DNA of 64,000 bases, taken from positions 1-64,000 of the forward strand of contig JAMKCH010078794.1 of NCBI GenBank assembly GCA_023653785.1, read 5' to 3'. Position numbers and translations under genes: made by a program. Numbering within the stretch: the first letter of the stretch is position 1; the number at the start of each line of letters is the position of its first letter. Below the pieces are notes generated by a model. It worked only from the letters and a program-made list of their open reading frames with translations. It made no database searches and had not been told where the DNA came from. This DNA is from Ophioderma brevispina (taxonomy: Eukaryota; Echinodermata; Ophiuroidea; Amphilepidida; Ophiodermatidae). Positions 1 to 10,864 of this stretch are shown in pieces.

Positions 1-1817
1 ACACAATACCACATTTTAAGTTTTACTTCTAAATTTTAACCTCTTGTATCTTGTAGCTTTTGTAAAATTAAAAGGGATCTGGAATAGAATTTCCCCTATA
101 GATTAAGAAAACGGGGCCACCTTCTTTGACAGAAGTAAAACTTTGAACGTGTAAATGGGACGTAGTGCTTAAATATATTCAGAATCAGAACGATGTTTAG
201 GATATTTCAGTGTGTGTTTGTGTGCGACAAAGTCGAAACTTACATTTTTGGCAAAATGGAAGTTTTACACTGTGAAATTACAAAAAACACACTTATATTT
301 GATAGCTATTAAACCAAATGAAAATTGAACAGGTGATAATATATTTTCATATTGTGTAGATATTAAGAGGAGAACAAATACTATTTTAAAATAAGGATTT
401 GAACATTTGTCCCCAATGCAGGTGCAAGATGTGTCCAGATCCACGCAACGACACCAAATTAATCATAGCAGTGCCTTAATATACATTCTAAAATGTCAAG
501 ATTTATTCAGCATGGCGCAAAACGCATTTCCGTTTTACTCCTCACCCAAGTAAAGCTGTGAAATACATGTTGAGTAAAGCAGTTTTGAAGTTAGACTCGA
601 CGTTAACGACCAACATCTCCATAGGCCTACACCAACGTTTATTGCCCGGGTCTAATTTATCTCCCTACATAGCATGTGCAGTAACAAAGAAATGGAATGC
701 CTTTTCATTGCACAGGTGGCTCTATATTTGGAAAGGACATCGCCGGCAGGCGGTGGCGGCCAAGCTTCATTCATAGCGCAAAACTGCCGAACGAGTCATT
801 GGACGAGCCTGAACAGTGACCGAAAGTTGAAGTCACTGTGCGCCTTTATAAATAGATCAGTGAGTGGCCAGTGGTAATTCCCGTACAGAGCCACGACCGA
901 TCTAAATTGCCTTGCTTTAGTCGGTGGTGCATAATTGTGCTGCAAAACTATCATCAAATCTTTTTTCAAAGACCGGACATGAGAGGATTGCTACATGCAA
1001 GTCAGCGAATCATTCCACGGTGGTGCATAGGCCCATGCATAGGCTACCTGGTACATGGTCCGCAGCCCCGTCCGCAGCTATAAATAGCGATTGAACATGA
1101 GGTCAAGCAAGCCTCGTTCAAAATGGAGTTCTTCAACTCCAACGGATTTTGAGTGGAAAAATATTGATATCAAACATATTTTCGACTTTCGAATATTTGT
1201 CAAGTTTTCGTGATTACGTGCTAAGCCTATGGGAACGGCAAAAACGACGCTATCTTGGCCGCCCCCCCCCCCCGATCGCCGGATAAGAAATGAAGGACGC
1301 CCTCTATAGTTGTCATAAGAACGGGTGAATTTGAAACGTTCCGCATTATAAAGCGACATCCTCAAAGTTAATCTTTTGCTAGTTTTCAAAATATCCCACT
1401 TTACATAAATTCCCAAAAAGTCGGTTTTACGTAATATTATAATAAGGCTTCAATGAATAATTGAAATTTCCAGATATGAACCCTTCCCCCCTCAAGCACC
1501 ACATTGTCGCTTTGCTTTGGTGTGCGCTATATTATTTAGCAATATATATATATGAGTGGATTTCTGGTTCTTTTGATTTTTTTTTTTCTGGGGGACCTGA
1601 ACACTTAATGGAATTGCCAAAAACAACAACAACCTATAATTACATACATACCATACCACATTGCTCATGATATAAATAGCGCGGTCATGGCCCATTTTGT
1701 TGTATTCCAGAGTCTGCTTGGTGTGAAGACGGTTATATAATCCAAATCGTAGCAGCATAAGCTAATAGGTATTTGAGTATTGTTATAAAGGGCTGCATCA
1801 TACAGCTTCTTTGTAGC
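1..1817. other. Gene-free stretch, nothing recognised
   Basis: AT-rich DNA with only short unrelated open frames. None shows a recognisable domain or splice-consistent structure. The one local oddity is a run of 12 C at 1262-1273, inside a slightly more GC-rich patch (1190-1330). I see no RNA gene. Confidence 0.5.
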
Positions 1818-2117
1818 TTAACACTTTACTCTCTAAATGCAAAGAGTGAATTCACTCTTTTAGAGTGACTGCCCTCCCCCCCAGGGGCTCACTATGAAAA
1901 GAGTGTGAATTGCACACCTTTCAAAAAATATTTTTGGCCTAAATTACTATTTTAATCAACACATGATAAAATGATATCATTTTGTCAATTATCAGCTAAA
2001 AGTTGACCCAAAAAGTGTTCTTTGAAAGGTTTTTTTTTTAAAATTTCACTCTTTTCAGAGTGGGCCCGTAGTCACTCTAAACGAGTGAAATTGCACTCTT
2101 TTGCCTTTAGGAGTTAA
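1818..2117. mobile_element. TTAA-flanked MITE with CACTCTTTTAGAGTG-type terminal inverted repeats
   Basis: The two ends are inverted copies about 100 bp long. The left end from 1822 and the right end read backwards from 2113 both run through an AAAGAGTG block, a CACTCTTTTAGAGTGAC-like palindrome, then a C-rich linker and GAAAAGAGTG. Both ends abut TTAA (1818-1821 and 2114-2117), which would be the target duplication. The 292 bp element has no coding capacity. TTAA targets are used by piggyBac and Kolobok superfamilies; the termini fit neither textbook consensus well, so the superfamily is left open. The same palindrome words occur in the 9.2-10.3 kb element, which also abuts TTAA, so the two look like relatives. 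Confidence 0.7.
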
Positions 2118-2118
2118 C

Positions 2119-3565
2119 TGCATGGGGGGGGGGGGGGTTCCTAGGGACCCCCACCCCACCCATTTTTTTGTTTTTTCAGCCGTTGACTTTTAAGCTGAAA
2201 TATATTTGGTTTATATTTTTTGTATTCGTCTAACTTTTAGTGCGCTTGCATTGGTGACAAAAAAAATTACTCCATGCGGGAAGTGCCCATAACAATAATG
2301 AAAAATATTATTAGAGGTACTGTGATTATGATTTTCATAAAGCCAAAAAAATTTTGTTGTATTGGGTAACCCGCCGACACACAAATTCGCCCGACCCTGG
2401 TAGACTTTCTCAAAAAAAAATCGAGGAAAATCGTAAGGAAAAAAAAGAGGAAAACGAAAAAAAAAAATCAAAGCAAGTTTTTGCAGAAATACGAGGTACG
2501 GTGCTCCTCTATAAACGGATACTAGTAACGCATCAAAAAATTGCGATCCGCAGATGCAAAACTGGTAGCCTCCACGTACGCGTTTCCCGTGAAGGGAAAG
2601 TGTGGTGTTCAGATTCTGTTTGATGTTCTGAGACGTGTGAACCTCAAATAGTCATGTTTTGGCGTTTTGTCATGAATCCATTGGGTGTTAGGCCATTTTT
2701 ATGTTAACATAAATATTTTGGGAACCTCTCGACCAGGGTTGTACATGCATTTGTTATCATTCCACCACCAACCCCAAGACCACTGGCAGCCAACCTTTAT
2801 AAAACTCTTATATTGGGTACTTGTAAGAACATGAAGACTGTTTAGTCTTCAATTTATGCCAATACATGAAAGGTGCTGAACACGGGGCTGAATAAAAGCT
2901 CTCTCCAGAGTTCCATCTGAGTTGTTTTGTCATTGTGTGATTTATAGCTGAAAATTATATTCATCATGAAAAGTAAAAAAAATATGATGTTAAAAAAAAA
3001 ATGACAAAAAAAAATCCGCGCCCTACCCTATTTGCACTTGGCCCGTGTACATCCATACAACAATTTCTATTTGGCCTAATGCAGACCCACCTAGTGACCT
3101 AAACAAAGTACATAATTGAAAAATCTTGCAAAAGCGTAGTAGGCCATTGGAGCCATACTATTTTATACACATCATGTAGCGGTTTACTGTGGGAACCTAT
3201 GGTAATGATACAAGTCAACCCTAAAAAAAAATATTAAAATGCATGAGACATTATTTTTTGCTTAATATGGTAAATATGGTTATTCTTCACTAATTAAAGC
3301 AATCAGCACAAGTATAGGTGAAGTTAATGGCCGTAGAAAATGCAGAAACAAATTAGTGTCTTTTTTTTTAGCACATTTTGACGCAAAAATTTAAATCAAT
3401 GTTTTGCCCCTAATTTTCTTACTGAACAAACTTTATTCAGTTTTTATTCTTTATTTTGGTCTTTGAAGGCCTTCTTAACATGTGGTGGATCTATCTAAAA
3501 AATCTTTAGGAAAGTGGTTATATTAGGGGGGTCCTAGGACACCACGTTATTGCCACTAACGAAAG
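2119..3565. repeat. Dispersed repeat with G-tract/TCCTAGGA termini, long copy
   Basis: The left end has 14 G (2124-2137) followed by TTCCTAGGGACCCCC. The right end (about 3526-3565) has GGGGGGTCCTAGGAC followed by CACTAACGAAAGTG. Read on opposite strands the two ends match, so they act as terminal inverted repeats. Internal matches support a family: a segment near 2215-2255 resembles 7000-7030, and the AATGTTTTGCCCCTAA word near 3400 recurs at 7510. I see no coding frame. The middle (2640-3330) is AT-rich DNA that could be element interior or later insertion. A related terminus on the other strand is at 61693-61733. Confidence 0.5.
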
Positions 3566-3569
3566 TGCA

Positions 3570-3931
3570 AACCCCTTATATCTAGGTCTCAAATCCAAGC
3601 TCCATAAACAAAAGGCAGCTATGCAACACTTCCGGTTCTTCATTTAAGTAATAATGGTCATTGAAATGGAGAAGGGCTATAAGCTTCTTTTTCCAGTGCA
3701 GCATGGCCCTTGAAGGGTCTCATACTTTTCTCATATTTTTTCTTGATACAAGTGTATTTTGGGGATAAAAACACCTTACGTACATGTTAAAGTAATTGTG
3801 AAATACCAACTCAAATTGATGGTGCAATATTACTATGATGATTATAGAGGCCTCCTTATATCCTTATCCGGCGATGTCCTTCCCTCGACAACCCAAGTAA
3901 ACGGGCCACTCACTAGTTGCGAGCATGGGAC
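3570..3931. other. Gene-free stretch, nothing recognised
   Basis: Unique-looking AT-rich DNA between two repeat elements, with no significant open frame and no inverted structure that I could see. Confidence 0.5.
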
Positions 3932-4292
3932 TTAAAGGTGCAACGAGAGATTTTGGGGCTCCCATTATTGAGCCATATGTAGTTGATTTCGATAGGTCAA
4001 GGACCCAAATAGATTCTTTACCTTGTCTTGGTTACAGAAATGCCTTGAAAGTGAAAACAAAGGCAATTTTTCATTTTCCTTAATTTCAATATAAAACATA
4101 GGGGCTGAATTGTATTTGCTCCGATACGAAATTAGAAATTTCACACATTTTTGTCCAGAGAAACCAATTTTCAGATAAATCCTTTCACATTGGGACAATT
4201 TGATAATAAGAATGACATTGAGTGCAAAAAATCAGAATTTCCAGATTTTAGGGACACCTGGTATGTGAACAAATCTCTCGTTGCACCTTTAA
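3932..4292. mobile_element. TTAA-flanked MITE with 18 bp perfect terminal inverted repeats
   Basis: The left terminus AGGTGCAACGAGAGATTT (from 3936) is repeated exactly, inverted, ending at 4288. TTAA lies immediately outside both ends (3932-3935 and 4289-4292), as expected for piggyBac- or Kolobok-type target duplication. The 353 bp interior holds only short ORFs on both strands (3965-4198 and 4151-4402), without recognisable domains, and I do not call them genes. This is a non-autonomous element. Its termini differ in sequence from the other TTAA elements in the window. Confidence 0.75.
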
Positions 4293-4450
4293 AAGGAGAC
4301 AGGAGCGAGATATCCAGAAAGAAGCGCCTCAATATTTTTGTTAACCCCGGTTTTTTGGCATATTTGAATGCTTACCAATGGATTAGAACACACCTGAAGT
4401 GAATTAAGCCGAATAAGCCGTCTTTATGTACATAAGATGATGATTGAGTT

Positions 4451-4477
4451 ACTTTCTGTCGTGGCACGACAGAAAGT
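4451..4477. repeat. Perfect 27 bp odd palindrome
   Basis: ACTTTCTGTCGTG is followed by one G and its exact reverse complement, giving 13 bp arms around a single central base at 4464. It is isolated in otherwise unstructured DNA and no copy was seen elsewhere in the window. Confidence 0.8.
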
Positions 4478-4479
4478 CA

Positions 4480-5430
4480 AAGCGTGGTTTTCAATGGGGG
4501 ACGATTGCGCTAGCTAGCAGGTAGTTCAAAACAGGTTTGCGTTTTTTGTAACTTGTTGGGCAAAACCTTCGAAACGTTTCGGTAGGTGGTATACGACGAT
4601 CCAGTGATGAAAATGAAAGAAATTCAATCCTCAAAAAATTTTCCTCATGTCACTTTAACTTAGTCAGCCGATTCATAGGTTTCTATGCACCCCCTTAAAA
4701 ATTAAATTCTAACATGATTTTTAGAATATCTACGACATCAAACGATAGGTGGCATTGCTGCTAAATACACGACTTGAACATTAACTTCCCTGACGGATTG
4801 CCTTGAACGTCGTTTAATTTTCCCGTCCTATTCTAGGACCAAAGGAGCTTCGCACCACTAACGTCATTGACTTTACACACTGCAAAAACATTGATAAGAA
4901 ACATTGGTTAAAATCTAAACAGTTTAGAATTTGGCAAAACTAATTGTACCACGTTTCTACAACACTGTTTTTTTGCCAGTGGGTGAAGTACATGTTTCTA
5001 CAAAATCATAACTTCAAAAACTAATCCTAACCTAAACATATCTTTATCTTAAACTTTAATCATGTTAATCATAAACCTAACCCTAAACCTAAGGCAATGG
5101 ACCACATCCCAATTTCCTATTTTTAAAATGTGGACAAGTAAATGAGTGAATGAAGGTTTTGTTAGACTAAAGTACATAGTTGTTTTTCTGGACTAAAGAA
5201 AATTTTTTCTCAAAACGGACTGAAAAAAAAAATCATAATTTGGACTGGAGATCATTCACATAAATAATAACGGTTACCAATTTCATAAATAACCTCAATA
5301 TTAAACATCTTTAATAAATTATTACATAATCAGCATACAGTTGAGCACAAGGGGGAACGTTGTCCGACCAACCTGTACCAACTAAAAAAAGATTCTGCCT
5401 TGGAAACTAATACAGGGTAAACTGCGGATG
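4480..5430. other. Gene-free stretch, nothing recognised
   Basis: AT-rich DNA. The part at 5020-5100 is a degenerate run of CTAAACCTAAA/TAACCCTAA-like words, too irregular and short to call a telomeric array. No coding or RNA feature. Confidence 0.45.
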
Positions 5431-5900
5431 CATTTAATTGTAAGTTTTATTTAGTCGTTCGAGATTACCATGGGACGTTTTATATTACATGGGACCATTG
5501 AATGCATTGCACACGAGTACTGAAAAAAGAAATCACCAATTAACAAGAGAAGATCGTGAAAGAGAGAGTCTACCAAGGCATCCATTGAAAGTCCCGTACC
5601 ATGGTAACAGGCTATTGTAAAATGAAAAACAAATAAAACAAATAAATTGAAGACTGCCGGTCGATCGCACGTACAAGCTCTCCTTTTTACATTGGAATTA
5701 GGGGCAATGAATTGATAGACAATTATAGCGGGTGTAGATTTTTTTTCCAAAGCGAATCATTGTAACCTCGGAAATTTCACTATGGAGTGCATATACTTGA
5801 ACGATTTACCCGAAGATAGGGTAAAACAGACTGGTTATGTAAAAGCAATACAATTCCTTGCATTATAACCATTATAGAGTTGGTTAGTGAGTTAATGACC
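5430..5900. repeat. Dispersed repeat, copy 1 (paired with 12590-12990)
   Basis: This segment aligns in direct orientation with 12590-12990. Shared blocks include AAGTTTTATTT near the start, ACCATGGTAACAGGCTA in the middle (5598-5614 here), TTTACATTGGAATTAGG, and AAGCGAATCATTGTAACC near 5750. Similarity ends in a GTGAGTTAATGACC-like block. The copies differ by substitutions and many short indels. A minus-strand frame (5451-5750, 99 aa) has partial peptide similarity to the frame in copy 2, for example ACYHGTGL here and ACYHGKGL there. Whether that reflects coding selection or just DNA similarity cannot be decided by eye. The family is not recognised. Confidence 0.65.
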
Positions 5901-5924
5901 TTCTTTAAACTTACTGGTGTCTCT

Positions 5925-6070
5925 TCATATTCGCTTACCTTCTCCTCTATTTCTATTTCTATTTCCTTTCCTACTTTTTCGCTTCCATCATTCTCTTCTC
6001 CCACTTTAGTTCCTTTCCCTCTGAGCTATCCCTCTCCTTATCATTCTTGTTGTTTCTTATCGTTCAGTGC
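5925..6070. repeat. CT-rich low-complexity tract
   Basis: The plus strand is dominated by C and T with partial TTTCTA hexamer repeats (5945-5975). The open frames here (plus 5880-6116, minus 5780-6004) are serine-rich or Glu/Lys-rich products of the biased composition, not credible genes. Confidence 0.7.
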
Positions 6071-6119
6071 TTCCCCGTGTTCGAATCTTCGACCAGAGTT
6101 GTGTGTGTATGTTTGATAT

Positions 6120-6905
6120 AAAATATTTTATCTTAATGAAGATACATTATGTACTATCACGTTGTTATATTTATGCTTTTTGCAATAAAAATAATGATCT
6201 CGTCGGCGTGCAAAACGTGATGTTCCCAAAATAAATACAAAAGCATCCTGAATGACAGGTACAAATATATGGAGCATGGAAGGTATAGTTATGCGGCTTG
6301 AGTTTAGGGTTTCATAAGCATAATAAGGTTTGCATCGAAACCGAAGACTTTTGATTTTGTAAGCATTGATAAAACTCGTGTAGATCCTTATTATCTATAT
6401 CTCAGACCATATGCGATTTTGGACTGTGTGTAATGTAAAAAAAAACACTTGAAAAATCAGAAAACAAATAGGTACACATCAATAATAATTATGATGCAGG
6501 TAGTAGAACTCTGAGAAGCGAGCAATCAGATATACACTTTTTCATTCAGTCATATTTGATTTGATATTTACCGTGTTTTCTTTAGTCGTATTTATTCTTT
6601 TTATACTTCATGCTAAATGGAAGCTTTGGACCAAAAGTGTGTGTTTGCGTTTAATCCAACCAAATCTATGAAATCTCGGGAAAAAAGAAAAACTTACACT
6701 AGTTACAGCGTTGGGGTATAAAATTGCAAAAAGTCAAATAAATAATAAAATATTATAAAAAAAAAATATGAGGTACCTTAATCTTTAAAATTTGCCACTC
6801 TCAATCACAATAACAAGGGTTAGTTCTTGTACCACAAAGGTCCCCGCGCGCGCCCGCACGGTAAGTAAAAGGAAGAGTAAAGGAAAAGTAACTTTAACTT
6901 TAACA
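6120..6905. other. Gene-free stretch, nothing recognised
   Basis: AT-rich, with no ORF worth calling. A short alternating CG patch (CCCCGCGCGCGCCCGC) sits at 6841-6856. Confidence 0.45.
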
Positions 6906-7116
6906 CGTAAGGACCAAGGGGGGGGGGTTCTAGGGACCCCCAAATTTGTTTTCGCGCTGGCCGCTTACGCGTGGGATTTTTTGCGCCGAATTTTTGAATG
7001 TGTCTGACTTTTAAATTGCGCTTCTTTCATACCAAAATAATTAAAATGGCCAAGCGTTAATGAGTTAATTAGTGGGGGTCCATGGAACCCCCCCCCAACC
7101 CTTGCGGCACTAACGG
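6906..7116. repeat. Dispersed G-tract/TCCATGGA-ended repeat, short copy
   Basis: The left end is 10 G (6918-6927) plus TTCTAGGGACCCCC. The right end (7074-7096) is GGGGGTCCATGGAA plus nine C, then CACTAACGGAAGT. The ends are inverted repeats of each other and match the ends of the 2.1-3.56 kb copy. At about 205 bp it looks like an internally deleted, non-autonomous copy. No coding content. Confidence 0.6.
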
Positions 7117-7489
7117 AAGTCATTTCAGAATATTTTAAAAATAAGATAAGAAACCAAGAACAAATCAATTTTTTCGTTTGTGATATAAGTTCACCACATA
7201 CCATGTACGTAATCAATTATTAGTAAAATTAATAAAAAATGAACCCTTTTATGTGCTGAAAACAAAAATTTCATCATGGATGTGCCAAACCGTTACTGTA
7301 CAAATCCTATGGGAAAAATGACGGCATTGCAACACCGTAAAAAATACCGGATCCCTAAAATGCTAGTTTTGTGTTAAATAGATGTAATTGGGGTCTTCTA
7401 GAAGAGGAAATAAAATTACCATAAAATAAGTTTTCAAAATGTTTGTGTTAAGCGCAAGGCTCATTTGAATTTTCCGTCTTTTTTCCCAA

Positions 7490-7715
7490 TTTTCGCGTGT
7501 TTTGAAAACAATGTTTTGCCCCTAAAATTTGCAGCCAAAATAACAAATTTCATTTTTTTGTTGCTGATTTGGGTTGTCATTATGCCCTTCACATGTGGTA
7601 AAAATTCATGCAAAAATTCCCTCGGGGAAAGTGTTTCTTAGGGGGGGGGGGGGGCTGGGGTCCCATGGACCCCCCCCCCCCCCTTGGGCACAACGGGAGT
7701 GAAAACCCTTGGTCA
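7490..7715. repeat. Dispersed G-tract repeat, right-end fragment
   Basis: The interior AATGTTTTGCCCCTAA word and the terminal block (14 G at 7641-7654, then GGGGTCCCATGGACC, then 14 C at 7670-7683, then AACGGGAGTGAAAACCC) parallel 3390-3575. No matching left end is visible just upstream, so this is probably truncated or nested against the 6.9-7.1 kb copy. Confidence 0.55.
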
Positions 7716-7719
7716 CGTA

Positions 7720-8310
7720 AGTGTTAAGTCATTCACAGGGAGGATTATGATGGAAACGGGGGATCACCATATAGAATGGATATGGGTAATAACCTTAAGG
7801 CTGGCGGTTCACGGTTCCAAACCCAGGGGCATTCGATGACAGAGGGACTTCCAATTGCAAAATTCAAAACAATGTGGTCTTGTTCAGAAAAGTGTTTTCA
7901 AAATTTCATCCATAAATAGGGGTCGTTGGGTGGAAATTTCAAACTTTCTAAAAAATAGGTGTCTTTGGGGGACAGTGGTAAAATATTAAAAAACTATGGG
8001 GTCGGTGGGGTGACACTTTAAAAAATATATTGGCCCCGGTCTTTGGGTGTGACAGCGATGCTGAAAAGGTGGTCTAACAGCCGACATACGCAATACACCT
8101 CAAGATGGTTTCTCGAACCTGTGAGGCTCCTGCAATAGCAGTTCTTCTTTAGTATATCCCACAAACTGTTTGCTAATACCTAAGCGTAGTTTAACGTTAC
8201 ACATTTATCTATTCCTTGATATTTTGGTCTTGCAACTGGTAAGTTGTTCCCACTCGGGAACAGTTCGTGAAGGAATAGCCTATTTGAAGGCATCAATACG
8301 TTTTTGGTAT
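7720..8310. other. Gene-free stretch, nothing recognised
   Basis: Unremarkable DNA with degenerate short duplications of an AAAAATAGGGGTCGTTGGGT-like phrase (7910-8040). No gene found. Confidence 0.4.
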
Positions 8311-8317
8311 TCGATAT

Positions 8318-8575
8318 TGACCCCAGATGACTTTGAAATGATCTTGAAAATTTCTGAGAGCAAATGTTGACCAAACCCACCATGTCTCATGACCATACAA
8401 CTATTTACAGTGATTTGACCTCGGATGATCCCAGATGACCTGGAAAATCACCTTGAAAAAAATGGGTATCAAATATTGACCACACCCACCACGTTTCATG
8501 ATCATACACATGATAACCATGTGTGTAGTGATTTGATCTTGGATGACCATGCATGACCTTGATATAACCTTCAAC
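8318..8575. repeat. Degenerate tandem repeat rich in TGACC/GATGACC words
   Basis: Two units, about 8321-8400 and 8425-8508, share CCCAGATGAC, ATTGACCAAACCCACCA/ATTGACCACACCCACCA, and TCATGACCATACA/TCATGATCATACA. A partial third unit follows (GATTTGATCTTGGATGACC). The period is about 104 bp. The minus ORF at 8405-8629 lies inside the repeat and is not called as a gene. Confidence 0.6.
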
Positions 8576-8599
8576 TTGGGTTAGGCCGGTACTTTTTGG

Positions 8600-9217
8600 T
8601 TCTGCTTGTTGAGACTTGAGCTGAGTCATTTTCTTAACTTTTTGTTATGTAAAGCTCATTAAAAATGTTAAATTCTCTTTAGGTGGGATAACGTATATTA
8701 AATTTCAGCGGCTTGCAGAACTGCAATCCTCACTCCTAGCCAGGCCCTAGCCTTAGCCTGCATGGTTAGTTTTTTTAATGGATAATGTCAACCATGTCAT
8801 AGGTTAATTGTTGGTTGGGAATAGCTGCAAGGTAACTCGACCAGATTTGTGAATTTTATTGTCAATTTTCTTGTAAAGTCAAAGATCAGTTTGTTAAAAA
8901 GCACACACTCATCATGCTCATACATGCATAGTCAAAGACTTAACGACGGCATAAATCCACGGCAGTAAACAATCAGAATCTGGGCGAAAGAGGAACCGGA
9001 CTTCTTTATACACAGTGATTAATAACTCTAGCCCTCTCAGGTCCTGAGCTAGTGCAAAACACTACGGCTAGACTACCCACGTACTCCCGGTCTACTGACC
9101 GTAGGCCTACTGTACCAGGTATGTCACTGGGTACTCTAGCTAAAGCCTAGCCTAGCCTAGCTAGGTCGAGACTAGGGAAGGGTAGTACTAGTACTAGACT
9201 ACTGGTAGCATACTCTC
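8600..9217. other. Gene-free, CTAG-rich flank of the foldback element
   Basis: From about 9000 to 9200 the DNA is more GC-rich and unusually dense in CTAG, CCTAG and TAGGCCTA words, including three successive CTAGC repeats near 9150. No open frame is credible. Similar CTAG-rich sequence resumes at 10285-10330, just past the foldback element, so the element interrupted a CTAG-rich locus. Confidence 0.45.
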
Positions 9218-10274
9218 TTAAAATGAAAGAGTGAAAAATCACTCTGAATTTCGGAGTAATTTTAAATTAACTCGAATCGAGTGGCTTTTAGCTCTAAAAG
9301 AGCGAGAAATGCAGCCTGACACCTTAACTCGAGGGTTAACCGAGCTCACTCTGTTACCGAGTGGCTCAAAATGCCACTCTTCTTCGGAGTGAAGCCCACT
9401 CTGAACTCTTATCGAGCGGCTTTTAGCTCTAAAAGAGTGAGAAAATGCTCTTTTTCGGAGTGAACTAATAGCCAATCAGAACCGCCGCAAATCGCGTGAT
9501 TATTTTCGAACAACATGGCGGACGGGTTAGGCGAGACCGTCAGCAAATGGTTGACCGAAGTTGAAATTAGTGAAGAAATCTTTACGGGTGAGTATATTGT
9601 ATATATGTGTCGGTCACAATTCATAGCATTTACAGACAAAGTGTGGAGAAGCATTAAATGTTATTTACTGTAATATCACTCGTAAATACGGTAGTCTGCG
9701 CCAGGCTAGGCCAGGCCTGCGATGTACGAACGCACAATCATGCAGTCACGGGCATGCAATGCCACGATCGTGCATGTCACACTGAATCATGCCAATGACG
9801 CGTCACAATATTCAGGGTTGGTAGATTTACTGACCCCACTTTGCCTGACACGACTCAGAATTCAACAGCATTTACGGAATAAAGTGCATGTGATACTGTG
9901 CTTTATTCCGTAAAGGCTGCTAAATTATGAGTCGTGTCGGGAAAGTGGGGTCAGTAAATGTACCAATCCATTCATTCATGTCACGATGCTATGAATTATT
10001 ACCTACACATACAATATACTTACCAAACAAACAAAATTTACAAAGAATCACAACTCCAAAAGAGTGAATTGGCTAGTTCACGCTTTCCTCCACAGCTCTA
10101 AAAGAGTGACTAGTTCACTCTAAAAAGGAGTGATCACTTCACTCTTTGCTTAGAGTTATTTTTTTCACTCTTTATTTAGAGTGGATCTCACTCTAAAAGA
10201 TGCGTCACTCAGCTGGCTCTTTTTTGGAGTGAGATTTCACTCTTTTAGAGTGGTTTTTCACTCTTTCGTTTTAA
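9218..10274. mobile_element. Foldback TTAA element with clustered CACTCT/AGAGTG palindromes
   Basis: The termini are inverted repeats, AAYGAAAGAGTGAAAAAYC, followed by CACTCT. TTAA abuts both ends (9218-9221 and 10271-10274). Both arms (9222-9465 and 10055-10270) are filled with variants of CACTCTTTTAGAGTG, many of them palindromic. Further in, GTGAGTATATTGTAT...TTCATAGCAT (9588-9630) reappears inverted at 9981-10024. The centre is a long hairpin, arms 9825-9884 and 9901-9959 with a 16 bp loop. The 1,049 bp unit therefore reads as two inverted, unequally deleted copies of one transposon end. The left arm alone keeps a CCAAT-containing GC-rich segment and an exon-like ORF. The TTAA target and shared palindromes link it to 1822-2113. 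Superfamily undecided. Confidence 0.7.
9515..9673 (+). CDS. Candidate first coding exon inside the foldback element
   Basis: A short frame starts at an ATG in good initiation context (AACATGGCGG) at 9515 and encodes MADGLGETVSKWLTEVEISE and a few more residues. It reaches a textbook 5' splice site, GTGAGT, at 9588-9593 after about 73 coding bases. Reading through the donor, the frame stays open to a stop at 9671-9673 (52 aa). A CCAAT word (9470-9475) and a CpG-bearing GC-rich stretch lie just upstream, so this looks like a promoter plus exon 1. The VSKWLTEV... pattern is reminiscent of the first helix of SAM domains, but about 25 residues is too little to prove it. No acceptor or second exon is visible in the element, so the gene is truncated or the exon was captured. 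It could be the transposon's own transposase exon 1, a captured host exon, or chance. Confidence 0.35.
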   Translation: MADGLGETVSKWLTEVEISEEIFTGEYIVYMCRSQFIAFTDKVWRSIKCYLL

Positions 10275-10279
10275 AGGTG

Positions 10280-10708
10280 TAGATCCTAGACTCAGGACCA
10301 GCTTGAGCTAGCTGGCTAGCCCTATGCTAGTCATGACACATGGACAGTCGACAAAGTTCTCACCTTTTCCTAAAGAAGAAGCCACCATTCCTTTTACACA
10401 ATAAGCGTATTTTAAGCGTTCCGCTACTGTAACACGCAACTGGCCGGCGATTGGGCTCCAGGTGCACCTTATCCAACAATCTCCGAGCTGATGGTTTTTG
10501 TGTGCGTTTTCCAGTTGCTAATTTGGTCTGAGCCGAGCCTTGTCCCCGCCCCTGGAAGTGGTATGACGAGCATACTACGCGTAAAATTATGGCTCAGACT
10601 TTAGTATGATGCCTGCATTCTCTCCCGGAGCTAAACCCTAAATGCACCGGCCGGCAACATTGGTCAAAAGTTTCCACTATCAACCATAGACACTGCCAGA
10701 GTCTCGTC
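10280..10708. other. Gene-free stretch, nothing recognised
   Basis: Mixed-composition DNA with several inverted TAGC/GCTA words and no gene. It ends at the first copy of the ~154 bp direct repeat. Confidence 0.45.
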
Positions 10709-10709
10709 A

Positions 10710-10864
10710 GGGATTCACAATTTCACAACCAAGGCGATCCTGTTACAGGGTACTGTAAGGTACACCCATGGGTACAACCAACGTAGCATCGAAATCAATT
10801 TGTAGAACATCCTATAATAACATCCTATAATATCACAAATGGTGTAATTGTTTTTTTTTAAATA
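10710..10864. repeat. ~154 bp direct repeat, copy 1
   Basis: The segment from GGGATTCACAATTTC to GGTGTAATTG, a T run and AAATA is repeated at 11410-11563. By eye the only difference is the T-run length (9 here, 8 there). The two copies bracket a 545 bp insert that ends in poly(A). The second copy abuts the poly(A) directly. Confidence 0.9.

Noticed and set aside
1492..1758. 88 aa minus-strand ORF
   Set aside because: Lys/Gln/Asn- and Tyr/Leu-rich composition from AT-rich DNA, no motif.
5040..5100. TAACCCTAA/CTAAACCTAAA-like words resembling telomeric repeats
   Set aside because: Only a few irregular units in AT-rich DNA, no uniform TTAGGG array.
5780..6116. Acidic minus ORF and serine-rich plus ORF
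   Set aside because: Opposite-strand shadows of a CT-rich tract.
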